A stretch of DNA of 64,000 nt from assembly GCA_037903475.1 (NCBI GenBank), contig JBAJFG010000002.1, forward strand, positions 4,711,001 through 4,775,000, given 5' to 3'. Numbering within the stretch: position 1 is the stretch's first letter; each line of letters begins with the position of its first letter. A program made the position numbers and the translations under genes. Source of the stretch: Ancylostoma caninum (Eukaryota > Nematoda > Chromadorea > Rhabditida > Ancylostomatidae). The notes below the pieces were generated by a model. It was given only the letters and a program-made list of their open reading frames with translations. It was not told the DNA's origin and searched no databases. This document shows positions 11,061 through 21,689 of this stretch, piece by piece.

Positions 11061-11216
11061 ATGCTATTTTTCGTATCTTTTCAAGATTGTAGAATAACAT
11101 TAATGGCATGTTTGATTCAGCACGAGGCATGTGTAATGGACATATGAGGAGCACCCTGATATGCCGCTCATTTCATCATACTTACGACGTCATTCTGCAT
11201 CCTTCCGCAAACAGCC

Positions 11217-11979
11217 ATGGACGAGTACTCGACGGAATCGATTCAGAGACTTGTAGATGAACAAGGGATAGCGTCTGCTTCTGAAATCCAGAGAGCTCTT
11301 AACTTGAACGTCTCGGTGCGTCCAAAGAGAAATTAGGGTAGGTATGCAGTGAATTCTCTTTAAAATTTTGATAGTCTGAAGCTCAGTGAATTTGATTACA
11401 GCGTCGCGGAATCAATCTCAATCCGAGATGCATGTCGAGAGATGAAGTAGATGCTGTAGTAAGGGACAGTGTTCTGAGGCTGGGACCAGTTTATGGGCGA
11501 AAGACGACGACAGGATATCTTCGATCAAGAGGGTACCGCACTAATTAGCTTCATTATTTAGGAAGAGTAGGCGATGCTCTAAGAGGACTTGCCCCCATTC
11601 CTCACCGCTTCCGACAGCTGGGGACTTCTCGCCAAGTCAACCCTCTGAGGTACCACGCTCCGCATTTCGAATACAATGTTCACTTGGATCAAAACGACAA
11701 ACTTGTGGACTTTGGTTGCGTGATCGTCGCAGCTGTGGATGCAGCGTCGTGTTTAATCGTTGATTTCATAGTGATGCCGCACAAGAACGCCGTCACAATC
11801 TACTCGGATCTCTACGTGCCAGTGACACGTCAATACGGGCTGTTCGAATGTCTCATCAGCGATCATGGGCGAGAATTCGCTTTGGTACAATTCATACAAG
11901 CCGAACTTGCAACCAGCCGAATCTACGAAGATGGTACACATCTACACGACCTCCATACAAGCAAATTTGCTCCACAGAG
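11217..11979 (+). pseudogene. DDE (rve-type) integrase-like gene, 3'-truncated, left arm
   Basis: Three coding blocks fit together: 11217-11315 (ATG start, ends at GTGCGT), 11402-11532 (after TGATTACAG) and 11562-11979 (ends at GTGAGT). The product resembles eukaryotic integrase-core proteins: an N-terminal helical region, GYLRSRG / RVGDALRGL, then NVHLDQNDKL (first catalytic Asp), VDAASCLIV, and LISDHGREF (second Asp). The final Glu motif (usually near RIERLW) is missing because the frame ends at a splice donor and the Penelope element follows. The gap 11533-11561 is only 29 nt, too short for a normal intron, and may be a lesion. No TIRs identify the source element. Confidence 0.7.
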
Positions 11980-12116
11980 GTGAGTAGTTGTATTACAGAC
12001 AAGAAAGACTGGAAATAGTAATCTATGTGTCCTCTGATTTTTGAACCTGGGCATTTCGATGATCGTGAAATGATGCTTCTGCTTCTTCCAGGTTGTTAGG
12101 TGGATCTTTTATTACT

Positions 12117-12154
12117 GGCCTAACGTTTCGACGAGAACGTCTTTGTCAAAGGCC
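12117..12154 (-). ncRNA. Hammerhead-ribozyme-like motif, Penelope element (left arm)
   Basis: On the minus strand: stem I strand GGCCT, core TTGACAA (consensus CTGANGA), stem II GACG-TTCT-CGTC, then GAAA, C-G, TT, and closing stem strand AGGCC. Stem III is reduced to a single C-G pair, as I recall for minimal Penelope hammerheads. Two core bases depart from consensus, so this copy is probably not catalytic. It lies just 3' of the GIY-YIG coding region. Confidence 0.55.
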
Positions 12155-12384
12155 TGAAAGTGGTGTGGAGTTCAAATTCACGTTCTTAGCCACCAAATGT
12201 TTCCTCCCTCCTGGCTAGTCCGGCATTGTTCTGGACTCACCAAAGAGGAACACTTATAGGGGCAAGGCGAACCAACCTCTAGAATCCACCGCTTTTCAAA
12301 TGTTCGCACCGATGTAGACACTCTTCGCGAACGACTGAGTGTCACTGTGCACCATAGATGGTATATAAGTGCGATTATCGCGCC

Positions 12385-13905
12385 AATCTACAGCTTGCAT
12401 AGTGATAGGAAGGGAAGAAAGTCATTAGTGATTGACAGACATTCGTTGCGGTTGTTCATGCTCGGGTTCCTTGCGGATATCCAGAGCGCTTCTAATGCCT
12501 TCCTCGCCGTGATATCCGTTTCGCAGCTCAATATCGTACACATCACATCAAATTCAGAACCGTTGTGTTTTTCGTGCTTGTGTTTTCCGAGCGGAGATAT
12601 TAGGTTTCCGCGACGCTTACTAGCCAAATGTTCTTTAACGCGAATGCTGAGCATTCGGCCAGTTTCTCCAATATATAACGCGCCACAGTGCAAACATGTA
12701 GGTTGATAAATTACCCCTGCCTTCGAGCAATCTCCGGTTTTGCCATGTGGACAGACTATGCAATCAGTTGATATGCACTGCTTATCGTAAAGTCTATTCC
12801 GAACCAACTGTTTCTTGATGTTATCATTAGGAATGCTCACTAAGGTAACATCGTTGTGCAGTTAAGCTCGTACCAGACATCGTCGTATGTCTGCCGCCAT
12901 TTCGTCGGAGATGAAGGGAAGATAGAGGGCAAGTTTATCTTCGTGTGCGCTGTGCCGGGTCTCGAAGCGTCTTGATCGGAATCGACGAGCTAGTGTATAC
13001 CCGTTGGTACGCGCAATATTGGAAGCTAACAAGAGCAATTCCTGGCGCTCGTTCTCTCCACTGCTAACCTCCCGAGCGGTCCTGAGCATGTTACCTATAA
13101 CCGCACGCTTGATGGACGTTGGATGTGCAAACGTTGCATGTAAGAGTATGTTCTTAGAATCGGCCTTGCGATACCATTTTACTTTCATCATGCCATTGGA
13201 CAACTTAATCTGGGTGTTAAGGTAGGGCAGCCAGCCGTCTTTAGGGGTTTCACGTGTTAGCTTAATGTGTTGCGACTGTCGATTGAGGGTCTTAAAGCAT
13301 TCATCCATTTCGGACTGAGTCGAAGTTACAATGCAACAGTCGTCAACATATCTACAGTATAACATAAGTAAGCGCGTTCATCGATTCCAGCTGACTTTGC
13401 AACCTGAACCCAAACATCATTTAGACGTCTGCATTGAGCTGTGAATTCTTTCTCACTGGCGCTGCGGTAAACAGTTGTGTCTCTTAAATGATTTTCAGCT
13501 ATTGCGCGATGAAACGTCTGTGGAACAATTACGAATTCGCCTCCTTTGTCGCTCACAGATATGCGTATAGAGCCATTCGCGGTCATTTCGCGCAATTCCC
13601 CGAATCCTTCCCACTGTTCCCGTGTCATGTTGTTGTATCGTAATCGTTTGTATTTGTTAAGGACGTCCAGCACACCAGATGATAGAATCCGAAACTTGAT
13701 GTCGGCTTCCTGCATGGGTTCTGGTTCCTTGTAAAATGATCGCGGGAAGGAAACAGTAGGCAAAAGTCTCCTACTTGATAAACCAGAGCTTTGTGGTTGG
13801 CTGTCACGCTTAACTCTGTTACGTAATTGATCCCTCAGTCTATGTAGACCACCAACAACTTTACGGAACGTGATCGCATCAACATTACGCGTGGGTGAAA
13901 AGGAC
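12385..13905 (-). pseudogene. Penelope-like element, left arm, internally deleted
   Basis: Minus-strand copy. It starts further upstream than the right copy, with TRNVDAITFRKVVGGLHRLR, and continues through SFPRSFYKEPEP to SAGIDER. It then jumps by deletion (about 563 bp, removing the finger, first-Asp and AMGQ motifs) into LMLYCRYVDDCC (catalytic YVDD). The thumb, the TAA stop and the GIY-YIG nuclease (12388-12840, ALYIGETGR) follow. Because the palm is deleted, no active reverse transcriptase can be made. The TAA between the two domains is shared with the right arm. Confidence 0.92.
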
Positions 13906-13973
13906 GGGCCGAGGCTCAGAAAGCCAACCAGAAAAGCCAACCACAAAGCTCTGGTTTATCAAGTAGGAGACTT

Positions 13974-15905
13974 TTGCCTACTGTTTCCTTCCCGCGATCA
14001 TTTTATAAGGAACCAGAACCCATGCAGGAAGCCGACATCAAGTTTCGGATTCTATCATCTGGTGTGCTGGACGTCCTTAACAAATACAAACGATTACGAT
14101 ACAACAACATGACACGGGAACAGTGGGAAGGATTCGGGGAATTGCGCGAAATGACCGCGAATGGCTCTATACGCATATCTGTGAGCGACAAAGGAGGCGA
14201 ATTCGTAATTGTTCCACAGACTTTTCATCGCGCAATAGCTGAAAATCATTTAAGAGACACAACTGTTTACCGCAGCGCCAGTGAGAAAGAATTCACAGCT
14301 CAATGCAGACGTCTAAATGATGTTTGGGTTCAGGTTGCAAAGTCAGCTGGAATCGATGAACGATTCGTTAGCCGACTCAAAATAGATCATCCTACATGTC
14401 CAGTATTTTATAGCCTTGTCAAATCCCATAAATTGTCCCCAAGTGACATGCGATCCATGTCCGCGGACACTTTCAAAATAAGGCCCATCATTAGTTGTGT
14501 AGGTGGTCCAGTCGACCGTATTTCGTGGTTTCTGACGAAAATTGTGAGCCAGCTCTTACCGAAGCTACCTTCCCACTTAACGAATACAAACCATTTCCTT
14601 GAACAAATACGTGCTTCCAGTTTTGATCCCGATTGTGTTATGGAGTCATTTGATGTGATCTCCTTATACACCAACTTTCAAAACAGCCAAGCTCTACAGG
14701 CTGTATCGGAAATGTTAACAACTCATGTTGCTAGCATTCAAATGTATGGGCTGAGCATAAACCGCACGATTACGTTAATAAGGGAATGTTTGAATTGCAC
14801 AATATTTAAGTGGTCAGGAAAGTACTTTTCTCAAATACGAGGTCTTGCCATGGGCCAAAGACTTGCGCCTGTTTTGGCAATTTGTTTCATGAGCAAGATA
14901 GAACAACCAGTACTAGAGCGCTTACTTATGTTATACTGTAGATATGTTGACGACTGTTGCATTGTAACTTCGACTCAGTCCGAAATGGATGAATGCTTTA
15001 AGACCCTCAATCGACAGTCGCAACACATTAAGCTAACACGTGAAACCCCTAAAGACGGCTGGCTGCCCTACCTTAACACCCAGATTAAGTTGTCCAATGG
15101 CATGATGAAAGTAAAATGGTATCGCAAGGCCGATTCTAAGAACATACTGGTACATGCAACGTTTGCACATCCAACGTCCATCAAGCGTGCGGTTATAGGT
15201 AACATGCTCAGGACCGCTCGGGAGGTTAGCAGTGGAGAGAACGAGCGCCAGGAATTGCTCTTATTAGCTTCCAATATTGCGCGTACCAACGGGTATACAC
15301 TAGCTCGTCGATTCCGATCAAGACGCTTCGAGACCCGGCACAGCGCACACGAAGATAAACTTGCCCTCTATCTTCCCTTCATCTCCGACGAAATGGCGGC
15401 AGACATACGACGATGTCTGGTACGAGCTTAACTGCACAACGATGTTACCTTAGTGAGCATTCCTAATGATAACATCAAGAAACAGTTGGTTCGGAATAGA
15501 CTTTACGATAAGCAGTGCATATCAACTGATTGCATAGTCTGTCCACATGGCAAAACCGGAGATTGCTCGAAGGCAGGGGTAATTTATCAACCTACATGTT
15601 TGCACTGTGGCGCGTTATATATTGGAGAAACTGGCCGAATGCTCAGCATTCGCGTTAAAGAACATTTGGCTAGTAAGCGTCGCGGAAACCTAATATCTCC
15701 GCTCGGAAAACACAAGCACGAAAAACACAACGGTTCTGAATTTGATGTGATGTGTACGATATTGAGCTGCGAAACGGATATCACGGCGAGGAAGGCATTA
15801 GAAGCGCTCTGGATATCCGCAAGGAACCCGAGCATGAACAACCGCAACGAATGTCTGTCAATCACTAATGACTTTCTTCCCTTCCTATCACTATGCAAGC
15901 TGTAG
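13974..15905 (+). mobile_element. Penelope-like retroelement: reverse transcriptase plus GIY-YIG endonuclease, right arm
   Basis: A 485-codon frame (13974-15431) holds a full Penelope-type reverse transcriptase: FKIRPIISCVGGP, FDVISLYTN (first catalytic Asp), GLAMGQRLAPVLA, and CRYVDDCC (YVDD, residues 324-327). It ends at one TAA (15429-15431). The same frame then reopens without shift and encodes the linker CISTDCIVCPHG and the GIY-YIG nuclease ALYIGETGR (15453-15905). In the family the two domains form one protein that nicks DNA and primes reverse transcription, so the TAA probably makes this copy defective unless read through. The listed start is a TTG; the true N-terminus (seen in the left arm) is cut off at the palindrome centre. 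Confidence 0.94.
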
Positions 15906-16138
15906 ATTGGCGCGATAATCGCACTTATATACCATCTATGGTGCACAGTGACACTCAGTCGTTCGCGAAGAGTGTCTACATCGGTGCGAACATTTGAAAA
16001 GCGGTGGATTCTAGAGGTTGGTTCGCCTTGCCCCTATAAGTGTTCCTCTTTGGTGAGTCCAGAACAATGCCGGACTAGCCAGGAGGGAGGAAACATTTGG
16101 TGGCTAAGAACGTGAATTTGAACTCCACACCACTTTCA

Positions 16139-16176
16139 GGCCTTTGACAAAGACGTTCTCGTCGAAACGTTAGGCC
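16139..16176 (+). ncRNA. Hammerhead-ribozyme-like motif, Penelope element (right arm)
   Basis: Identical to the left-arm motif in mirror orientation: stem I GGCCT/AGGCC (5 bp), stem II GACG/CGTC, core TTGACAA...GAAA. It lies about 230 bp after the GIY-YIG stop codon and is followed by AATAAAA, a possible polyadenylation signal. Confidence 0.55.
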
Positions 16177-16313
16177 AGTAATAAAAGATCCACCTAACAA
16201 CCTGGAAGAAGCAGAAGCATCATTTCACGATCATCGAAATGCCCAGGTTCAAAAATCAGAGGACACATAGATTACTATTTCCAGTCTTTCTTGTCTGTAA
16301 TACAACTACTCAC

Positions 16314-17076
16314 CTCTGTGGAGCAAATTTGCTTGTATGGAGGTCGTGTAGATGTGTACCATCTTCGTAGATTCGGCTGGTCGCAAGTTCGGCTTGTATG
16401 AATTGTACCAAAGCGAATTCTCGCCCATGATCGCTGATGAGACATTCGAACAGCCCGTATTGACGTGTCACTGGCACGTAGAGATCCGAGTAGATTGTGA
16501 CGGCGTTCTTGTGCGGCATCACTATGAAATCAACGATTAAACACGACGCTGCATCCACAGCTGCGACGATCACGCAACCAAAGTCCACAAGTTTGTCGTT
16601 TTGATCCAAGTGAACATTGTATTCGAAATGCGGAGCGTGGTACCTCAGAGGGTTGACTTGGCGAGAAGTCCCCAGCTGTCGGAAGCGGTGAGGAATGGGG
16701 GCAAGTCCTCTTAGAGCATCGCCTACTCTTCCTAAATAATGAAGCTAATTAGTGCGGTACCCTCTTGATCGAAGATATCCTGTCGTCGTCTTTCGCCCAT
16801 AAACTGGTCCCAGCCTCAGAACACTGTCCCTTACTACAGCATCTACTTCATCTCTCGACATGCATCTCGGATTGAGATTGATTCCGCGACGCTGTAATCA
16901 AATTCACTGAGCTTCAGACTATCAAAATTTTAAAGAGAATTCACTGCATACCTACCCTAATTTCTCTTTGGACGCACCGAGACGTTCAAGTTAAGAGCTC
17001 TCTGGATTTCAGAAGCAGACGCTATCCCTTGTTCATCTACAAGTCTCTGAATCGATTCCGTCGAGTACTCGTCCAT
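16314..17076 (-). pseudogene. DDE (rve-type) integrase-like gene, 3'-truncated, right arm
   Basis: Mirror copy of the left-arm integrase, same 763-bp length, same block structure and same 29-nt gap. One codon differs (SAGRKFG here, SAGCKFG on the antisense reading of the left copy). The shared defects show that truncation preceded the inverted duplication. Confidence 0.7.
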
Positions 17077-17639
17077 GGCTGTTTGCGGAAGGATGCAGAA
17101 TGACGTCGTAAGTATGATGAAATGAGCGGCATATCAGGGTGCTCCTCATATGTCCATTACACATGCCTCGTGCTGAATCAAACATGCCATTAATGTTATT
17201 CTACAATCTTGAAAAGATACGAAAAATAGCATCACGAATTCAAATAGATAACCCAAAACATACACATTGTGAAAAAATGCTAAACAAAATGCAATGCGAA
17301 ATGCAATGCGCGCAAAATTTGAACAAGAATTCGAAAGATAACCCAAAATATAACTATTGCGAAAAAAAATGCAAAAGAGAATGCAATACAGAATGCAATG
17401 CGCGCGAAATTCGAACGAGAATTCTAAAGATAATCCACAACATAAGCAATGCGAAAAAAAATGCAAAAGAAAATGCAATACAGAATGCATTGCGCGAACT
17501 GTCTTCCTGGTTCAGTGATTCCGAGAAGGTTACCTACTCCTTCGGCGATTGCTCGCTCCAACCGCGACCATTTCGTGTTGGCGTCTACGAAAGTTGCAGC
17601 ACTTACTGCAGTCTTGATCACAGCTTGCAATTGTCTCTC

Positions 17640-17960
17640 ATGCTCCAACATTTTCCACCTCCAAAAGATTACATAAAAGCTTACGAAAAGATTAGGTGTA
17701 AGCTTACAAAAAGTTTACATACAAACTTACAAAAAGCTTACACCTAAGTTTACAAAAAGCTTACATACAAACTTACAAAAAGCTTACACCTAAGTTTACA
17801 AAAAGCTTACATACAAGCTTACAAAAAGATTACATGTAAGCTTACGCAAAGATTACATGTAATCTTACAAAAAGCTTACATACAAACTTACAAAAAGCTT
17901 ACACCTAAGTTTACAAAAAGCTTACATACAAACTTACAAAAAGCTTACATGTAAGCAAGA
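17640..17960. repeat. Short tandem array of CTTACA/TGTAAG units
   Basis: Roughly 20-21-bp units such as AAGCTTACATACAAACTTAC and AAAAAGCTTACACCTAAGTT alternate for about 300 bp. Several contain the self-complementary core TTACATGTAA. The same core recurs in a different array at 21.69-22.04 kb. Confidence 0.9.
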
Positions 17961-18269
17961 GGAACAGCGAAGGTTAAATCCAGAGCAAATTTTGTCCTAC
18001 GAAGACCAGCAGAGCTTATAGGTTGCTTTGTATTTCAGAAAAAATATTGGCATAGTCATATAAATTATATAGAACTAGACGGCATACCCGGCTTCGCTCG
18101 GGTGTTTTGCAACCCTGGCCCTCTCACACTGAAGAGGATAATTGATATTGCTGATAAAATCATTGCAAGTACCCGTAATTTCGGTGGTGGGCACATTAGC
18201 CATACCCAAGTAACCCTTCCCCCAAGTAACCGCGTAAGCGAAAATGAAGTTATTTCGATGGGAAATTCG

Positions 18270-18760
18270 TGGAAAACAGTTGCCATATTCGTACTTAGGT
18301 GTTTAGCGTGTTCAATTGATCCAGTAAGCACATTTTGCCCTTTTTCAGAAGCAGGAAAAGAACAGAAGACATTATTGAATCGATATATTCATGCAAAATA
18401 ATTGTCGTATTTGTGTTCGGCATACTGAAAAATCCCTGTAGACACGTCTCCACTAACCCATGGGCGAAAACAGCAAAAAGTCAATAAAACCGAGAAATCA
18501 ATAGTTCGTGCAGAATGGTTGTCACATTCGTGTTTAGCGTATTGACGAACCCCAGTAGACATGTGTCTACCGCCCCATGGGCAAGAACAGCAAAAAATCA
18601 ATAGAGTCGATAAATCGATATTTTTCTGCAGAACGGTTATCATATTCGTGTTCAGGGCATCAAGAAACCCCAGTAAGCATAACCTTATCGACCCCTGGAG
18701 AAAATCAGCGAAAAATCAATAAATCAACAAATTCATCGAAAAATGAAAACATGTCCTTTA
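18270..18760. repeat. ~120-bp satellite, about 4 diverged copies
   Basis: Units begin near 18276, 18402, 18519 and 18637 (period 117-126). Shared features are CATATTCGTGTTCAG-like starts, an AACCCCAGTA block and an AAAAATCAATAAA end. The same family reappears at 54.55-54.84 kb. It is preceded by GGCATACCCGGCTTCGCTCG, a phrase that looks like the start of a dispersed repeat. Confidence 0.85.
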
Positions 18761-19599
18761 GGCCTAGGGCATACTACACAGCGACGATGTCGCGGTGAAG
18801 AAAATGAATGGAAATGATGAGAACCAAATGTTACGAACTCTCATATCTTATCACACAGTTTGGATGGAATACCGTGCTGGCATAGGAGCCACCGTAAGAA
18901 AACTTGTAGTGGTGAACGGTCGCAGCGACAGCGTCGCTGTGTAGTATGCGTAAGGCCTTAAAAGTGATATGAGGTGATCATCGTCCTCTGATCTAGAGTT
19001 AGGCGGACGATAGAATAGCACAAATCGATGGCGATTCATTGATTCAGAGTAGATGTCAAAAACGATGTGGTCAAAGGAAGCATTAGAAGTTGTTTCAATC
19101 TTTTCAAAGGTGATGTCGTCGCGAATCTATTAAACAAAGCGCCGTAAGGGGGCTAGAGCGGCTAGAGATACGCGGCGGCACTCATAGACACCGCAATATT
19201 GAGGCGCAGACTGTGGGGCGAAATGGCCGATTTTTAGGGACTCAGACACATTCGTTTCGGGACTCGCAATACCGTCACTGCTGGCTCTCCCGCATGCACG
19301 AGGTAGTGATTTCATCACCTTCGCTGGCGGTCTCGCAGCATAAGGGTGAGGGAATGTTTACAAGCTTTCAGGCTGCACAATGTACGCAGCAGAAAACCAC
19401 CCGAGGAAATGAGCGGAAATGTGACCACTGCAGCGTCTGGGAAGCCAAGAAGCTGCAGGATCTACACGATCGCCCCACTGGTGGATGGTATTGCCGCATC
19501 CCTTGCGGAGTTTTCGCAGCGACTCCTTAGTCACGGCATCCGTTCGTTTCGAGAACATCTGCACCAACAAGGAGTAAAAGCTTCAATATATCAAGGCAT

Positions 19600-20575
19600 G
19601 ACATTGTGTAACCAATGGTCCACCCATGGCGAAAGGGACAGCCGTGGCCCATTGGTGTGGGAGACACCAGGATACAGGTCTACCGATGGAAAAAGGGCCC
19701 GCCGTGGACCAGTGGTGTGGGGGATGCCAGGATACGGGTCCACCGATGGAGAAATCGCCCGCCGTGGCCCAACGGTATGGGGGACGCCAAGATACGGGCT
19801 CACCGATGGAGAAAGGGCCCGCGGTGACCCAGTGGTGTAGGGGACGTCAAAATACGGGTCCGTCGACAGAGAACGGGTCCGCCGCAACCAAGAACGGGTC
19901 CGCTGTAGCCAAGTAGTGTGATGAACGCTAGGAGACGGGTCCATAGACACAGAACGGGTACGCGTGGCCCAGTGGTGTAGGGGAACGTCAGGATAAGGGT
20001 CCACCGATGGAGAAAGGGTCCTCGTCCCTAAAGTGATAAAATCGCGAGAACGCTTGTTCACCGATGGAGGAAGGATTCGTCGTAGCTCAATGGTGTGAGA
20101 ACGTCGGGGTACGGGTTCACTTTGGTCCGACAGTGTGGAGAATGCCGGAATGCGAGCACGCCCCTGGAGAACGCATCCGGCTGCTCTAACTGTGAGGAGG
20201 GCGCCAGAATGCTGGCGCTCAGATGGAGGAAGGGCCCGCCGTGACCCAGTGGTGTGGACACCAAGATACGTGTCCGCCAATATAGGATTGGTCCGCAGTG
20301 ACTAAGTAAAGTGGAGAATACCAGGGTACGCTCAGCCGACGGTGAACGGGTTCGCAGTGAAGATGACGCCAGAATACGGGTCCACCGATGGAAGAAGGCC
20401 CGCTGCGGCCCAGAAGTGTGGAAAACACTCGGATACGATTTCGCTTTGGCCCAATAGTGTGGAGAACGGCAAGATACAGTTCCTTCGATGGAGAACGTGT
20501 CTGCGTTCGCCCGGTAGTGAGGAACACGCACGAATACGCCATACGATGGAGAACGGACGTCTCATACTCATACTC
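19600..20575. repeat. 60-bp minisatellite, about 16 copies
   Basis: The unit CACCGATGGAGAAAGGGCCC / GCCGTGGCCCAGTGGTGTGG / GGGACGCCAAGATACGGGTC repeats with an exact 60-bp period at the left end and drifts rightward with small indels. Because 60 is divisible by 3, frames on both strands stay open. I see no start, signal or domain that would make this a gene. GC content is much higher than the surroundings. Confidence 0.9.
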
Positions 20576-20702
20576 AACTCATAAGAAGGGCTTCATGTTT
20601 GGGCCCATTTAAAAATTGGTTCCTCTTCTTTACCAATTTTCTAGAAATTTGGCAAGTGCGAAGCTTTTGTGCATGTCCCAAGTGGCTGCCTCACCCCACT
20701 TT

Positions 20703-20945
20703 CTAGCTTCCCGAAGGGGCGCTAGTCAGTACACAAGTTTCCCCTCCTCTTTTGCCCAAGCGATCTTTCCGGAGGAGGGAATATGGCAGATCACGAGTTA
20801 TTTCAGAGTCAGAGAATTTGGGACAAAGCCATGACTCGGTTACGAAAACAAAAACGGGCTTGTGTAAAGAGATCAAGTAGTGAAGTTCAGATAGTTTGTT
20901 GGTAAGGCTTCTGTTGTTCAAAAGTAAGCAGGGTAGACCTTGCAA
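20703..20945 (-). pseudogene. CR1-type LINE ORF2 start (endonuclease N-terminus), 3'-truncated
   Basis: Minus-strand frame beginning MQGLPCLLLNNRSLTNKLSE and continuing with FVTESWLCPKFSDSEI matches the first motifs of the APE-type endonuclease of CR1-like LINEs (N-R-S, then T-E-S-W-L). It ends after KRGGE at about 20700, where unrelated DNA begins, so most of the endonuclease and all of the reverse transcriptase are absent. Its start lies a few bases after the ORF1 stop. Confidence 0.85.
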
Positions 20946-20947
20946 GC

Positions 20948-21631
20948 TTAATGGTTTTTTGAGTCAGAAGCTTTGATCTTAGTGATGTCAGAAACTTTCA
21001 CAACTTGTTCCCCATAAACTACATAAACTTTGCTACCATTATGTTCTTTCATATTTAGTTCGCGTGCTTGCCTTCTGAGTTCCTTCTCCTTATCACGCTC
21101 CTCACGGGTTAATGACCGCCGCACGTAGATGTGGTCAAACCCGTGTTTATGGCGCAAAGTTGGTGCATTGCGTAGAGCTTTGCGGACAAAGCTCTTAGAG
21201 CTCTTAGAAGGTGATACACGTTTGATAAGTCTGGCCTTACCCTTGTTGAAGTCGCCCATCCTGTATACTTCGGTCGGACGGGCTTCTACACCGAGCGCGC
21301 TGAGTACTTTCCAGGTCTCTGCTTCAGTATGAGCAAGCCGTTGAAACGAATCAAAAATTCCTTTGGCTTCATCGATACCAGCTATGACAAGGGACCTTCC
21401 TCTCTTCTCGGACTCAATTATTACCCTAGGATCGAGCTTGAGCAGTTGTATTAATTGGTCCAACAGGGGAAGAGCTTCCGGAGCCTTATCAATTAGTATT
21501 AACTGAAGCCTTATAATTACCTCATTCTTATCGGATCCTGTAGTGAAGGTGTTGGCAGTAGGTGGAACCGCGGGTTGGGAATCCGTCTTAGAGAATTTAG
21601 CATTAGCAGCAGATTTGCGGGTAATGGCCAT
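20948..21631 (-). CDS. CR1-type LINE ORF1 protein, apparently intact
   Basis: A 227-codon frame with typical nematode CR1 ORF1 content: a Ser/Thr-rich N-terminus, LPLLDQLIQLLKLDPRVI, ESEKRGRSLVIAGIDEA, VEARPTEVYRMG, VRKALRNAPTLR, IYVRRSLTREERDKEKELRR and ARELNMKEHNGSKVYVVYGE. In this family ORF1 is a nucleic-acid-binding chaperone for the LINE RNA. The frame is undisrupted but the element downstream is truncated, so it is not autonomous. A second, broken copy lies at 29510-29712; both share a GAGCGGTCGATA leader. Confidence 0.82.
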   Translation of the reverse strand: MAITRKSAANAKFSKTDSQPAVPPTANTFTTGSDKNEVIIRLQLILIDKAPEALPLLDQLIQLLKLDPRVIIESEKRGRSLVIAGIDEAKGIFDSFQRLAHTEAETWKVLSALGVEARPTEVYRMGDFNKGKARLIKRVSPSKSSKSFVRKALRNAPTLRHKHGFDHIYVRRSLTREERDKEKELRRQARELNMKEHNGSKVYVVYGEQVVKVSDITKIKASDSKNH

Positions 21632-21689
21632 GATCAGAGGGAACGGATTATCGACCGCTCAGGGGCGCAGACGAGACGAGAATGAAACA

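Larger units (their letters stand above)
10711..17493. repeat. Giant palindrome, arms 3.1 and 3.55 kb
   Basis: Positions about 10711-13801 and 13936-17493 are reverse complements at nearly 100% identity (a handful of differences, such as a Cys/Arg codon in the integrase and a Leu/Val codon in the reverse transcriptase). The spacer is about 134 bp. The left arm lacks about 563 bp present in the right arm (14362-14925) and has one extra 91-bp unit. Each arm contains a DDE integrase fragment, a hammerhead-like motif and a Penelope-like element. Confidence 0.93.

Noticed and set aside
12347..12706. 119-codon plus-strand frame
   Set aside because: It is the antisense of the Penelope GIY-YIG nuclease; its mirror at 15587-15946 is likewise a shadow.
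19600..20575. Regularly spaced repeats resembling a CRISPR array
   Set aside because: The whole 60-bp unit repeats with no unique spacers, and the genome is eukaryotic. It is a minisatellite.
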